Shown: positions 8,887 to 20,624 of the stretch, in pieces
Numbering within the stretch: the first letter of the stretch is position 1
How the letters are laid out: every line of letters begins with the position of its first letter
Source of the DNA: Kitasatospora sp. NBC_01250
GTDB lineage: Bacteria; Actinomycetota; Actinomycetes; Streptomycetales; Streptomycetaceae
Assembly: GCF_036226465.1 (NCBI RefSeq)
Contig: NZ_CP108476.1
Location: 4,712,001-4,776,000, forward strand
Length of the DNA: 64,000 bases
Reading direction: 5' to 3'
Made by a program: the position numbers and the translations under genes
The notes under the pieces: generated by a model
What the model was told of the DNA's origin: nothing
Database searches by the model: none
Seen by the model: the letters and a program-made list of their open reading frames with translations, nothing else

Positions 8887-9831
8887 TCAGCGCATCGCCT
8901 TCGAACGCCAGTAGCCGAACTGGTCCAGCGGTTCGCCGTCCAGCTGCCACGGCCAGGGCGTCACCGTCTCGCCGATCAGCTCGAAGGTCCGGGTCGCCTC
9001 GCGGACCCGGCCGGCCTGGACCAGGGCGTAGGCCAGCAGGTTGAGATCGGCCAGGGCGCCCGCGTGCTGCAGCCGGTCGGGGCCGGTCCAGTCGGTCAGG
9101 GCGCGCTCCAGGGCCGCGTTCGCGCGGGCGTGCGACCACTGGCGGCGGGCCAGCAGCGCCTCCACCCCGCCCTTGGCGGTGATGCGCTCGTACTCCTCGA
9201 CCAGCGAGGTCAGTTCCACCCCCACCGCCGGCGCCGTCGCGGGGATCCCGGAGCGGACCGCGTCCACGAAGTCCAGCTGGTGGCTGCGCGATCCGCACTC
9301 CTCCGGCGAGAGGTAGTGCAGCATCTGCAGGTGCGCCTCGCGGTGCCAGGCGTCGCGGGCGGTCACCTCGTGCCAGACCTCGAAGACGTCCCGCGAGTCG
9401 GCGCGCAGCAGCCGCAGCATCGCGAGCAGGACCACCCAGGGGGTCGGGTCGTTCGGCTTGGCGGCAGCCGCCCGGTGGCAGTGGTCGGCGGTGGCCCGGG
9501 CGTCCTCCATCGTGCCCCGGCGGCGGCCGCGCACCAGCTCGACCCAGGCGTCGAAGACCAGCGCGTCCGCGCTGCGCGGCTGCCGCTGCCGCCAGGAGCG
9601 GGCCAGCCCGGAGTGCGCGGCGGCCTCGGCGAGCACGGCGCACCGGTGGGCCCGCCGGTCCCAGTCGGCTCCGGCCTCCTTGAGGACCCGCTCCACCTGG
9701 TCGATCTGGATCTCGCTCTGGCCCGGCATCGGGGGCGAGTCCAGCTGTCGGCGCACCTGGCCGAGCTTGACGTCATCGAGTTCCGGCAGCATGCGCGGCC
9801 CGGAACTCCGAAATCTTCGAAGGATCGACAT
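8887..9831 (-). CDS. Hypothetical cytoplasmic protein, TPR-like helical
   Basis: A 314-aa protein, Ala/Arg/Leu-rich and predicted almost entirely helical, with no signal peptide or membrane helix. Its segments (for example SADALVFDAWVELVRG, and NLLAYALVQAGRVREATRTF near the end) look like tetratricopeptide-type helical hairpins. Trp-containing blocks such as TPWVVLLAML and FEVWHEV are consistent with a scaffold. I cannot assign a function. It stands alone with about 175 bp upstream. Confidence 0.75.
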   Translation of the reverse strand: MSILRRFRSSGPRMLPELDDVKLGQVRRQLDSPPMPGQSEIQIDQVERVLKEAGADWDRRAHRCAVLAEAAAHSGLARSWRQRQPRSADALVFDAWVELVRGRRRGTMEDARATADHCHRAAAAKPNDPTPWVVLLAMLRLLRADSRDVFEVWHEVTARDAWHREAHLQMLHYLSPEECGSRSHQLDFVDAVRSGIPATAPAVGVELTSLVEEYERITAKGGVEALLARRQWSHARANAALERALTDWTGPDRLQHAGALADLNLLAYALVQAGRVREATRTFELIGETVTPWPWQLDGEPLDQFGYWRSKAMR

Positions 9832-10006
9832 TGGCGCAGCCTAGGGCGCGCGCGCAGTCCCAGACAGACCTCGGCCGCAGCTCCGAGGGAATCGTTATTC
9901 GCCGGTCGGCGCGGGGTGACCGTACCGCCTCGTACCGCGACCCGGGAGCGCCGCAGCGCCCCCGGACCGGCCCCGAGCGCGGGCCGGCTCCGCCCTCGCG
10001 CGGACC

Positions 10007-11212
10007 TCACGTCCAGAGCTGGTCGCCCAGGCTCCCGCCCGGTGCGGCGCCGGGCAGGACGTAGGCGACGGCCGAGGCCTGGTGCTCCAGGAAGGGGGTG
10101 AGGGCGTCGCGGCCGGCCAGCCGGTTCTGGACCCGGCTGAACTGGGCGGGGTCGCGCATGAAGGCGCAGAAGAGCAGGCCGCGGTCGGCCGGGCCGTCGT
10201 CGTAGCTGTAGCTGCGGCGGAGCATCCGGGCGCCGCCGTCGAGCCGCGGGCTGGTCAGGCGGACGTGGGCGGTGGCGGGGATGACGTAGGAGCCGTCGGG
10301 GTTCTTGGCGTAGATGTCCGGGTCGTCGTGCTCGGCGGTGCCGGTCAGCGGGACGCCGTCGCGGGCACGGCGGCCGATCACCAGGTCGCGCTGGTTCCCG
10401 GGCAGGGCCGCGAAGCCGGCGACGTCCATCCGGATCCTGCGGTAGACCAGGACGGTGCCGTTCAGGTGGACCCCGGGCGGGCCCCAGACCCAGCTCTCGT
10501 CCGCCGCGGCGTCCGGATTGGCGGTGCCGTCCTTGAAGCCGAACAGGTTGCGCGCAGTGGTGCCCGGGGCCGTGACCGGCAGGAAGCCGGACTGCGTCCA
10601 GCGGGGCACGGCGCCGGCGGCGTGTGCGGCCGTGCCCACGAGTTCGGCGACGACGGTCAGGGTCCACCGGTCGGCCGCGCAGAGCTGGACGAGGAGGTCG
10701 CCGCCGCCGCGGGCCGGGTCGAGGCGATCACCGGGGAAGGGCGGCAACTCGGCCAGTGCGGCAGGGACGTTGAGGCCGAGCCGGGTGGCGAGAGCCGGAC
10801 CGACGCCGACCAGCGAGGTGAGCCGGCTCGCGCCGCCGCCCTGCAGCCGTGGGTCCGACGGTGCGTCACCGGCCGTGTCGGACAGGGTGCTTGTCAGCGC
10901 GCCGAGCACGGCGCGCAGGGTCTGCCGGTCGGCGGCCGGGGAGGTCTGCGGGAGGTCGAGCGCGAGCAGCTGGGTGGCCGGCTGCGCGGGAGCCGTCACC
11001 CCCGCCTGCCGGGCGCCGTGGAACGCGATCGCGGCCTCGGCCGGCAGGGCGCCGGGGCGCCCGGATCTCCGTTCGTCGCGGGCCAGTTCGTCGCCTGCCG
11101 CACCGAGCCCGGCGGCGAGCAGGGCTCCGGCGGCGAGCAGCGCCCGGCGTCGTACCGGCCCGGTCGCGGCGGGTGCGGCCGGATCCTGCGCATTTCCCGA
11201 TTCGGTGGGCAT
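10007..11212 (-). CDS. Dyp-type heme peroxidase, Tat-exported (EfeB-like)
   Basis: A 401-aa dye-decolourising peroxidase. The N-terminus has a twin-arginine-type signal, VRRRALLAAGALLAAG. The family signature GFKDGT (about residue 222; catalytic distal Asp) and the proximal heme His in ATAHVRLTSP (about 315) are present, as is the C-terminal FCAFMRDP strand. The EfeB subgroup uses H2O2 and can act on porphyrins and dyes; an iron-uptake role needs efeU/efeO, which are absent here. ATG 11212 has no good Shine-Dalgarno. The start lies only 30 bp from that of the divergent beta-helix lipoprotein gene. Confidence 0.92.
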   Translation of the reverse strand: MPTESGNAQDPAAPAATGPVRRRALLAAGALLAAGLGAAGDELARDERRSGRPGALPAEAAIAFHGARQAGVTAPAQPATQLLALDLPQTSPAADRQTLRAVLGALTSTLSDTAGDAPSDPRLQGGGASRLTSLVGVGPALATRLGLNVPAALAELPPFPGDRLDPARGGGDLLVQLCAADRWTLTVVAELVGTAAHAAGAVPRWTQSGFLPVTAPGTTARNLFGFKDGTANPDAAADESWVWGPPGVHLNGTVLVYRRIRMDVAGFAALPGNQRDLVIGRRARDGVPLTGTAEHDDPDIYAKNPDGSYVIPATAHVRLTSPRLDGGARMLRRSYSYDDGPADRGLLFCAFMRDPAQFSRVQNRLAGRDALTPFLEHQASAVAYVLPGAAPGGSLGDQLWT

Positions 11213-11242
11213 GCGGCTATTGGAGACGATAGAACTCCTGTC

Positions 11243-12586
11243 ATGCAAACCCTGTCTGCGAAGCGTCCGTTGAGCTGTTCGACGGTGCGGGCGGCGGCGC
11301 TGCGGTGGCTGCCGGTGCTGGCCGTCTCGGTCGCGCTGACGGCCACCGGGTGCTCCTCGGCGGGGCCGCGGCATCCGGCCGGCACCGTGCTGCGGGTGCC
11401 GCAGGACTTCCACACGGTGCAGCAGGCGGTGGACGTCGCTCGCGAGGGCGACACGGTGCTGATCGGCCCCGGTGTGTACCGGGAGAGCGTGCACGTCACC
11501 AGGCCCCGCGTGGTGCTGCGCGGAACGGACCGCAACACGGTGGTGTTCGACGGCGGCGTGCGCCTGGTCAACGGCATCACCGTGACCGGTGCCGGCTCGG
11601 TGGTGGAGAACGTCACCGTGCACGGCTACCTCGCCAACGGCGTGCTCTTCACCGGCGTCACCGACCAGCAGCTGCAGCAGCGCGGCGCCGGCGGTTCGGC
11701 GTACAACCCGCTGGACACCGCCCGCTTCCCGGCGGTCCAGGGCTTCCGGGCGACCCGGGTGACGGCCTACGACAACGGCCTCTACGGCATCTACGCCTTC
11801 GACGCACACGGCGGCGTGATCGAGGACTCCTACGCCTCCGGGCAGGCCGACTCCGGCATCTACGTCGGCCAGTGCCGGCCCTGCGACACCCTGGTGCGCG
11901 GCAACACCATGGAGCGCAACGCGGTCGGCATCGAACTGACCAACGCCTCGGAGGGCTTGTCGGTGCTGGGCAACCGGGTCGCCGGCAACCGGGTCGGCGT
12001 CACCGTCAACTCCAACGACCTGGAGGCCCTGGCCCCGCAGCACGGCGCGGTGATCGCGGGCAACGTGGTCGCCGACAACAACGCCGCCGACACCCCCGAG
12101 CAGGCGGACGGCGCCTTCGGCATCGGGATCGGCATCGGCGGCGGCACCGGGAACCGCGTGCAGCGCAACCTGGTCCAGGGCAACCAGGCGGTCGGCGTGG
12201 TCGTCACCGACCCGCCGGGGCACCCGGCGAGCGGCAACAGCATCGAGGACAACCACGTCACCGGCAACGGCACGGACCTCGCCCTGGCCGCGGCCGCCCC
12301 CGACAACTGCTTCAGCGGCAACCAGCCCGCCACCCAGAGCCCGGACGGCCTGGAGGGCCTCGCCGGCTGCGGCGCCGGCGCGCGGGGCGCGCTGCCCGCC
12401 GGGCGGACGACGCCGGTGCAGGCGCCGCCGGGCGTTCCGTTCAGCCAGGTGCCGGCCCCGCCCGCCCAGCCGACCATGCCCGACCCGACGGCCGCGGCGG
12501 CCCCGGCCACCGGCCTGCCGGGGGCCGTCGATCCGGACGCCTACCCGCTCCCGACGGACGCCACCGCCGTGCCCGGCGGGCACTGA
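11243..12586 (+). CDS. Secreted right-handed parallel beta-helix lipoprotein
   Basis: A 447-aa exported protein. The hydrophobic signal segment ends in a lipobox, VALTATGCSS, so it is probably anchored at the outer membrane face by Cys. The rest is a pectate-lyase/NosD-type beta helix: TVQQAVDVAREGDTVLIGPG, then repeated strands such as SVVENVTVHGY, GVIEDSYASG, NTMERNAVGIELTN and GNSIEDNHVTGNG. Such folds bind or cut polysaccharides, or assist metal insertion in NosD; the activity here is unknown. The C-terminal 70 residues are Pro/Ala-rich. ATG 11243 has no strong ribosome site (a GGAG lies about 17 nt upstream). Confidence 0.85.
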   Translation: MQTLSAKRPLSCSTVRAAALRWLPVLAVSVALTATGCSSAGPRHPAGTVLRVPQDFHTVQQAVDVAREGDTVLIGPGVYRESVHVTRPRVVLRGTDRNTVVFDGGVRLVNGITVTGAGSVVENVTVHGYLANGVLFTGVTDQQLQQRGAGGSAYNPLDTARFPAVQGFRATRVTAYDNGLYGIYAFDAHGGVIEDSYASGQADSGIYVGQCRPCDTLVRGNTMERNAVGIELTNASEGLSVLGNRVAGNRVGVTVNSNDLEALAPQHGAVIAGNVVADNNAADTPEQADGAFGIGIGIGGGTGNRVQRNLVQGNQAVGVVVTDPPGHPASGNSIEDNHVTGNGTDLALAAAAPDNCFSGNQPATQSPDGLEGLAGCGAGARGALPAGRTTPVQAPPGVPFSQVPAPPAQPTMPDPTAAAAPATGLPGAVDPDAYPLPTDATAVPGGH

Positions 12587-12597
12587 CGGACCGTCAG
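12583..12597. terminator. Short palindrome at convergent gene ends
   Basis: CTGACGG-A-CCGTCAG, 7-bp arms with a 1-nt centre, spanning the stop codon of the beta-helix gene. It lies in the 28-bp gap before the convergent hypothetical gene. It could be a weak terminator; too short to be sure. Confidence 0.35.
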
Positions 12598-12614
12598 GCT
12601 GGTCGCCTCGACGG

Positions 12615-13439
12615 TCAGTCGGTGTCCCAGGGCGCCTCGGGGAGCTTCGCACCGGCGTCGTGTCCGGCGAACTCCACGGTGGTGGGGGTCCCCAGGCCCG
12701 GCATCCGCATCGTCACCCGCCCCAGGCCGCCGTTGGCGTCGACCCAGTAGGTGAGCGGCGACCGGCCGCCGTCGGACCCCGTCCCGGGCGTGCTGCCCTG
12801 GGCGCGCGGCCCGGCGAACCGGTCGTAGCTGCGGCCGTCGATCCGGTCGCGGCCCAGCCAGCGGGCTCCGGACTGGGCGAGCAGCAGCGGGTTGTCGGGC
12901 CGGTCCGCACCCAGCCCCATCAGCAACTGGAGCCCGGCGTCCAGCGGATCGGCCGTGTAGGGGCGCGGGGACCAGCCCGAGCGCGGGATGTGCTCGGCCT
13001 GCTGCCAGGGCGGCCCGGGGTCGCCCGGCGGGACGGGAGCCAGCCCCAGGCCGTCGTCGTCCCAGACGATCAGGCCGTGGTCGAGCGCTCCGGCTCCGGC
13101 TGCGGAGGCTGCGCCGGTCCCGGTGGTCTCGTAGCTGCCAGCCGCCCGGTGGCTGCGGTAGTCCACCACCCCGCTCACGCGGACCACCACCGTGCCGCCC
13201 TCGTCGGCGGTGAGGGTCACCGCGACCGGGCTGGCCTGGTAGAGGTTCAGCCGCGACAGCGCCAGCTGGGACGCCTCGTCCATGGTCACCGGGCGCGCGG
13301 TGGCCTCCCCGGACAGGGCCCGGTAGCCGACCAGGCCGCCCGCCACGGTGCCGCACACCGCGACCGCGATCAGTGCTCTGAGCCAGTGCCTACGACGCGG
13401 CGCAGCCGTCCGCCCGTCGCTCTTCGTCTTGCGCGCCAT
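12615..13439 (-). CDS. Hypothetical membrane-anchored exported protein
   Basis: A 274-aa protein with a basic N-terminus and one hydrophobic helix, LRALIAVAVCGTVAGGLVGY (about residues 19-38), acting as signal anchor; the remainder is extracytoplasmic. It has a Trp/Pro-rich middle and a C-terminal strand-rich region (YDRFAG, SPLTYWVDANGG, GRVTMRMPG) that resembles outer-leaflet lipid- or ligand-binding domains, but I do not recognise a family. ATG 13439 follows GGGAGGG. It is downstream of the LAFTG surface-protein gene, from which a strong hairpin separates it. Confidence 0.72.
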   Translation of the reverse strand: MARKTKSDGRTAAPRRRHWLRALIAVAVCGTVAGGLVGYRALSGEATARPVTMDEASQLALSRLNLYQASPVAVTLTADEGGTVVVRVSGVVDYRSHRAAGSYETTGTGAASAAGAGALDHGLIVWDDDGLGLAPVPPGDPGPPWQQAEHIPRSGWSPRPYTADPLDAGLQLLMGLGADRPDNPLLLAQSGARWLGRDRIDGRSYDRFAGPRAQGSTPGTGSDGGRSPLTYWVDANGGLGRVTMRMPGLGTPTTVEFAGHDAGAKLPEAPWDTD

Positions 13440-13474
13440 GCGGTCGCCCTCCCTGGTCGGTTGGTCCAACGGTC

Positions 13475-13511
13475 GGGCGGGCCCGCGGACCAGTGGTCCA
13501 CGGGCCCGCCC
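13475..13511 (-). terminator. Terminator hairpin after the LAFTG surface protein
   Basis: Long inverted repeat: 11-bp outer arms (GGGCGGGCCCG, 13475-13485, against 13501-13511), one mismatch, then a 6-bp inner arm GGACCA with a single central base. It begins 27 bp past the stop of the minus-strand surface-protein gene. There is no T-run, as usual in streptomycetes. Confidence 0.85.
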
Positions 13512-13538
13512 AGGGGCAGCGCTGTACCGGCCCCGGAC

Positions 13539-16406
<2,868 letters not shown>

Positions 16407-16608
16407 CCCCTGCTCTCATCGTTCAGAAGGGAGCCGATGCCCGAACTCGTATGGGATTGCATGAGAGTTGGCGGAAAACCGCCTGGGGGCGAGCTTAGAG
16501 GCGATCTGAGCAAGATCGTGGCGGAACGGCGAACTCGGGTTCCACTAACTCATCGTCCAGTGAACCCGGTTACATGTGATGCACAGCCGAACACCGTCCT
16601 CTCATGAA

Positions 16609-16642
16609 GCTGTCCCGCACCCCGGAGCGGGTGCGGGACAGC
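16609..16642 (-). terminator. Perfect 14-bp stem terminator after the quinone oxidoreductase
   Basis: GCTGTCCCGCACCC, a 6-nt loop CGGAGC, then its exact complement. It begins 25 bp downstream of the minus-strand oxidoreductase stop codon, the expected place for a terminator. Nothing on the plus strand needs it. Confidence 0.93.
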
Positions 16643-16666
16643 GTCGATCGCGGACGGGTGGATCCG

Positions 16667-17644
16667 TCACACCTGCAGGACGATCTTCCCCACCTGCTCC
16701 CCCGCCTCCAGCGCCCGGTGCGCCTCGCCGGCATCGGTCAGCGGCAGCACCCGGTCGATCACCGGCTTCACCACGCCCGACTCCACCAGCGGCCACACGT
16801 GCTCGCGCACCGCCGCCACGATCGCCGCCTTCTCCGCCAGCGGACGCGGGCGCAGCGAGGTGGCCACCACCGCGCCGCGCTTGGCCAGCAGCTTGCCCAG
16901 GTCCAACTCACCGGTGCGGCCGCCCTGCAGACCGATGATCACCAGTCGCCCCGCCATCGCCAGCGCGTCCACGTTCCGCTGCAGGTACTTGGCGCCCATG
17001 ATGTCCAGGATCACGTCCACCCCGTGGCCGCCGGTGGCCTCGCCGACCGCCGCCACGAAGTCCTGCTCGCGGTAGTTGATCCCCACGTCCGCGCCCAGCT
17101 CCTTGCAGCGCGCCAGCTTCTTGGCGCTGCCCGCGGTCACGATCACCTTGGCGCCGACCGCCTTCGCCAGCTGGATCGCCAGCGACCCGATCCCGCTCGC
17201 GCCGCCGTGCAGCAGCACGGTCTCGCCCGGGCGCAGGTGGGCGACCATGAAGACGTTGGACCAGACGGTGGCGGCCACCTCGGGCAGCGCGGCGGCGGCC
17301 ACCAGGCCCAGGCCCCGGGGCACCGGCAGGAGTTGGCCCACCGGGACAGCGACCTTCTGGGCGTAGCCGCCGCCGGCCAGCAGCGCGCAGACCTCGTCGC
17401 CGACCGCCCAGCCGGAGACCCCGGGGCCGAGCGCCGCGATCTTGCCCGAGCACTCCAGGCCCGGATAGGGCGAGGCGCCGGGCGGCGGGTTGTAGCTGCC
17501 CTGGCGCTGGAGGGTGTCCGCGCGGTTGACGGCGGTGGCGGCGACCTCGACCAGGACCTCGCCCTCGCCGGGGACCGGGTCCTCCACCTCGGCCCAGACG
17601 AGCGCTTCGGGACCGCCGGGCTCGGGAATCGTGATTGCGTACAT
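16667..17644 (-). CDS. Zinc-independent NAD(P)H quinone oxidoreductase (PIG3/MDR family)
   Basis: A 325-aa medium-chain reductase. The N-terminal GroES-like domain includes NRADTLQRQGSYNPPPGAS and YPGLECSG; the Rossmann domain has the nucleotide loop HGGASGIGSLAIQLAK and GLQGGRTGELDL. These are typical of the TP53I3/PIG3-like quinone oxidoreductases, which reduce quinones with NADPH and lack the catalytic zinc ligands. Cytoplasmic. ATG 17644 was chosen because the family begins at MYAITI; the longer frame reads out of the intergenic region. It is monocistronic and ends at a strong terminator. Confidence 0.92.
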   Translation of the reverse strand: MYAITIPEPGGPEALVWAEVEDPVPGEGEVLVEVAATAVNRADTLQRQGSYNPPPGASPYPGLECSGKIAALGPGVSGWAVGDEVCALLAGGGYAQKVAVPVGQLLPVPRGLGLVAAAALPEVAATVWSNVFMVAHLRPGETVLLHGGASGIGSLAIQLAKAVGAKVIVTAGSAKKLARCKELGADVGINYREQDFVAAVGEATGGHGVDVILDIMGAKYLQRNVDALAMAGRLVIIGLQGGRTGELDLGKLLAKRGAVVATSLRPRPLAEKAAIVAAVREHVWPLVESGVVKPVIDRVLPLTDAGEAHRALEAGEQVGKIVLQV

Positions 17645-17732
17645 GCGTCCGACGCTACCCGGCCGCCCCGGCGCGCGGGCCTTCGCCACCCGCGCCGGGG
17701 CGGAGTTCCTCCTGCGGGCCCTGGGGCGGTCG

Positions 17733-19802
17733 CTACGGGAGCGGGGTGGGCGCCGCCAGGTAGGACTGGGTCCGGGTCACCCAGTAGCCGAAGTCGCCCG
17801 GCCCGCTCTGGTCGGTGCCCGAGGTCTCCGGCACCCCGTAGGTGCTGCTCCCGGTGCCCGCGCCGAACAGCACCGCCACCACCCCGGCCGTGGCCGCCTC
17901 CGGCAGGTGGGAGCCCCAGCTGACGGTGGATCCGTTCACCGACACCTTCGGGTCACCGCCCGGGTTGGCGCCGTAGAAGGCCAGGTCGTTGCCGCTGCTG
18001 GTGAAGGAGTCGCCGTAGAAGAAGGTCGAGGCCGAGTCCTCGTTCTCCTCCGCGGTGGTGTTGTCCAGGTCGGGGAAGCGGCCGGAGGCGTTGAAGTACG
18101 TGGGGCTGGGCGTGAGCGTGGAGTTGAGGTGGCCGACCGCGATCTGCCACAGCACCGCCGGCAGGCCCAGCGACTGACGGATCGTCTGGACGTAGAGCAG
18201 GTAGTTGCTCCAGTGCGCGGCGTTGAGGTAGCGCACGTCGGCGGCGGGGTTCGGGTCGTGCAGGATCCCGAAGTCCTGGCCCCACTGGTCGAAGGCGACG
18301 AAGTCCGCGCGGTAGCCGATGTCGGCGCTCTGCAGGAACGCGGCGACCTGGTCGCCGGTGGCGGTCACCGACTGGCGGCCGGCGCTCCAGCCCATCGTGT
18401 CGGTGTCCTTCAACGCGTCGCGCACGCCCCAGGTGTTGACCTGCCACCCGACGAAGGCCGACGGGTCGTACTTCTTGATGGTGTAGTCGATCGCCTCGAC
18501 CAGGCCCTTGAGGTTGTCGCCGAAGGCCGGGTCCGAGCCGCCGGCCAGCACCCCGGCCGCGTAGGCGGCGCTGGTGGCGGCGGGCATCCGGCTCGCGTCC
18601 CCGCCGTACTGGGCGGCGTAGTTCTGCTGCAGGTAGCCGAGCATGTCCGGCTCGACCACCCAGCCCACCGGCTTGCCGGGCGCCGCGGCGTTCGCCGCGC
18701 TCGCCGCGTTCTTCAGCGCCTGGAAGTACGTGGTCAGCCAGCTGCTGCTCTGCATGTTGGTGTAGTCGACGCTGGTGCCGTCGATGTTGCCGTTCATCCC
18801 GTACTCGACCATGACCGGGGTCATGCCCAGCCGGGCGGAGTGCTGGACCATCGTGGTGGTGGTCGCCGCCCAGTTCGGGAAGTCGTTGCCGACCAGGTAC
18901 TCGTAGCCGTAGTCCGGCAGCTTCCCGTGCGAGGCCAGGCCGTTGAAGAAGCTGTCGACGCTGCCGCCCGGCGTGTAGACGCTGCCGATCGCCAGGTAGG
19001 ACGGGTGCCAGGAGGAGCCGACCGGCCCGCCGCCGCTCGGCGTACTGGCGGTGACCGGAGCGCTGGGCGCGGACTCGTGGCCGGCCGCGTCCAGCGCGGT
19101 GACCGTGTAGCTGTGGCTGCTGCCCGCGGCCAGGCCGGTGACGGTGGCCGCGGTGGTGCTGCTGGTCGCCACCACCGCCGAGCCCTCGTAGACCCGGTAG
19201 GAGACGGCGGCCGAGCCGGTGGCCGGCTCGCTCCAGGTCAGTGCGATGCTGGCGGGCGTGGTCGCCGAGACCGCGAGGCCGGTGGGGGTGGCCGGCGACT
19301 GGGCGGGGCCGCCGCCCGGTCCGGTCAGCGAGACGTCGTCGGCGTCGTAGGTGCCCTCGCCGTACCAGCCGTGCAGGTAGAGGGTGACCGAGGTGGTCGA
19401 GGCGTCGGTGGTGAAGCTGGTGGTCAGCTGCTGCCAGCCGTTGGTGCCCGGCGTCCAGGTCGAACTCTGGCCGTTCGCCCCGAGGTAGACGTAGGAGCCC
19501 TGGACGTAGGCGGAGAGCGTGTAGGTCGAGTCGGGCTGCACGGCGACGGTCTGGGTGCACTGGGCGTCGTCACTGGCACTGGCCGCACCGGCCAGGGCGT
19601 GACTGCCCGCGTGCACCGGCGAGCCGACCACGCTCGCGGTGCCCGGGTCACAGCTCCAGCCGGTCAGATCTCCGCTCTCGAAGCCGGAGTTGACGACCAG
19701 ATTGGTGGCATCGGCCTGCGCCGGACTGCTCAGCGCGAGCGTGCCGCCCGCTAAGAGTGCTGCCGAACCAAGCATGGCGACAAGGGAGTTGGGCTTGCGC
19801 AC
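17733..19802 (-). CDS. Secreted modular protein: carbohydrate-binding module, FN3, and large C-terminal domain
   Basis: A 689-aa exported protein. The signal peptide is residues 1-31 (ending SSPAQA). A CBM4/9-like jelly-roll follows (about 34-165: NLVVNSGFESGDLTGW, YDADDVSLTG), then one fibronectin type III domain (about 170-255), then a 420-residue C-terminal domain with an alternating helix/strand pattern suggesting a TIM-barrel hydrolase. Acidic candidates are in GWVVEPDMLGY and VAFDQWGQDFG. I cannot place the last domain in a known glycoside hydrolase family. GTG 19802 has GGAGGA upstream. It probably acts outside the cell on a polysaccharide. Confidence 0.83.
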   Translation of the reverse strand: MRKPNSLVAMLGSAALLAGGTLALSSPAQADATNLVVNSGFESGDLTGWSCDPGTASVVGSPVHAGSHALAGAASASDDAQCTQTVAVQPDSTYTLSAYVQGSYVYLGANGQSSTWTPGTNGWQQLTTSFTTDASTTSVTLYLHGWYGEGTYDADDVSLTGPGGGPAQSPATPTGLAVSATTPASIALTWSEPATGSAAVSYRVYEGSAVVATSSTTAATVTGLAAGSSHSYTVTALDAAGHESAPSAPVTASTPSGGGPVGSSWHPSYLAIGSVYTPGGSVDSFFNGLASHGKLPDYGYEYLVGNDFPNWAATTTTMVQHSARLGMTPVMVEYGMNGNIDGTSVDYTNMQSSSWLTTYFQALKNAASAANAAAPGKPVGWVVEPDMLGYLQQNYAAQYGGDASRMPAATSAAYAAGVLAGGSDPAFGDNLKGLVEAIDYTIKKYDPSAFVGWQVNTWGVRDALKDTDTMGWSAGRQSVTATGDQVAAFLQSADIGYRADFVAFDQWGQDFGILHDPNPAADVRYLNAAHWSNYLLYVQTIRQSLGLPAVLWQIAVGHLNSTLTPSPTYFNASGRFPDLDNTTAEENEDSASTFFYGDSFTSSGNDLAFYGANPGGDPKVSVNGSTVSWGSHLPEAATAGVVAVLFGAGTGSSTYGVPETSGTDQSGPGDFGYWVTRTQSYLAAPTPLP

Positions 19803-19941
19803 GGAGTCCTCCGGTGGGGGGCGGCGGGGTGCTGCGAAGCGTACGGTCCCGACAATGGACTAGACCTATAAGGCAGTCAAGGGTTCCGGATCACTTCACC
19901 GGCCGCCCACCGCAGCCGCCCGCGCACGCGGTCGTCTCGCA

Positions 19942-19960
19942 ATCTGACGGACAGTCAGAT
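19942..19960. promoter_or_regulatory. Candidate operator palindrome upstream of fchA-folD
   Basis: ATCTGAC-GGACA-GTCAGAT, a perfect 7-bp inverted repeat with a 5-bp spacer, 43 bp before the fchA start. The spacing fits a dimeric regulator. The 11-mer GACAGTCAGAT also occurs upstream of ino1 (45231-45241). The regulator is unknown. Confidence 0.45.
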
Positions 19961-20003
19961 ATGCCAGAATGCCGGAACCGACCCACTGTGAGGAAGAGCC
20001 GCC

Positions 20004-20624
20004 GTGCGCGACGAGACGATCAGCGATTTCCTGGGCCGACTGGCCGACCGGATCCCCGCACCCGGAGGCGGCGCGTCAGCCGCCCTGCAGGCCGCGCAGG
20101 CGGCGGCGCTGCTGGCCATGGTGGCCCGCTACAGCACCGGCGAGAAGTACGCGGCGCACGAGGCCGTGGTGGAGCGGATCATCCGGGAGAGCGACGCACT
20201 GCGCGAGCGCGCCCTCACCCTGGCCGAGCAGGACGCCGCCGCGTTCGGCGCGGTGACCGACGCCTACCGGCTGCCCAAGGACGACGAGGCCGCCAGGGCC
20301 GCCCGCTCGGCCGCCATCGGCCGGGCGCTGGTCGGCGCCGCCCGCCCGCCCGCCGAGGTGATCACCGCCGCGCTGGACGCCGTGGAGCTGGCCGAGACGC
20401 TGCTGCCGATCGGCAACCCCAATGTGATCACCGACATCGCCGCCGCCGCCGAGGCGGCCCGCGCCGCGGCCACCACCGCCCGGGTCAACGTGGAGGTCAA
20501 CCTCGGCGGCATCCGCGAGGAGCGCACCCGCGAGGCGCTGCTGGCCGACACCGCCCGGGTGGACGAGATCGCCGCCCGCGCCGAGCAGGTCACCGCTGCG
20601 GTCCGGGCGGAGCTCGCCAAGTGA
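20004..20624 (+). CDS. fchA: Methenyltetrahydrofolate cyclohydrolase, FchA/cyclodeaminase family
   Basis: A 206-aa protein of the formiminotransferase-cyclodeaminase superfamily, matching stand-alone FchA in length. Family features: PAPGGGASAALQAAQAAALL near the N-terminus, the long helical core, and LLPIGNPNVITDI (about residue 133). The enzyme interconverts 5,10-methenyl-THF and 10-formyl-THF; the cyclodeaminase reaction is the alternative, but no formiminotransferase is nearby. GTG 20004 has AGGAAG upstream. The stop codon overlaps the folD start (GTGA), so the two are translationally coupled, and the FolD partner appears to lack cyclohydrolase activity. Confidence 0.82.
   Translation: MRDETISDFLGRLADRIPAPGGGASAALQAAQAAALLAMVARYSTGEKYAAHEAVVERIIRESDALRERALTLAEQDAAAFGAVTDAYRLPKDDEAARAARSAAIGRALVGAARPPAEVITAALDAVELAETLLPIGNPNVITDIAAAAEAARAAATTARVNVEVNLGGIREERTREALLADTARVDEIAARAEQVTAAVRAELAK

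Noticed and set aside
10007-11212. Complete EfeUOB iron-uptake system
   Set aside because: Only the DyP/EfeB-like component is present; no permease or EfeO gene adjoins it.
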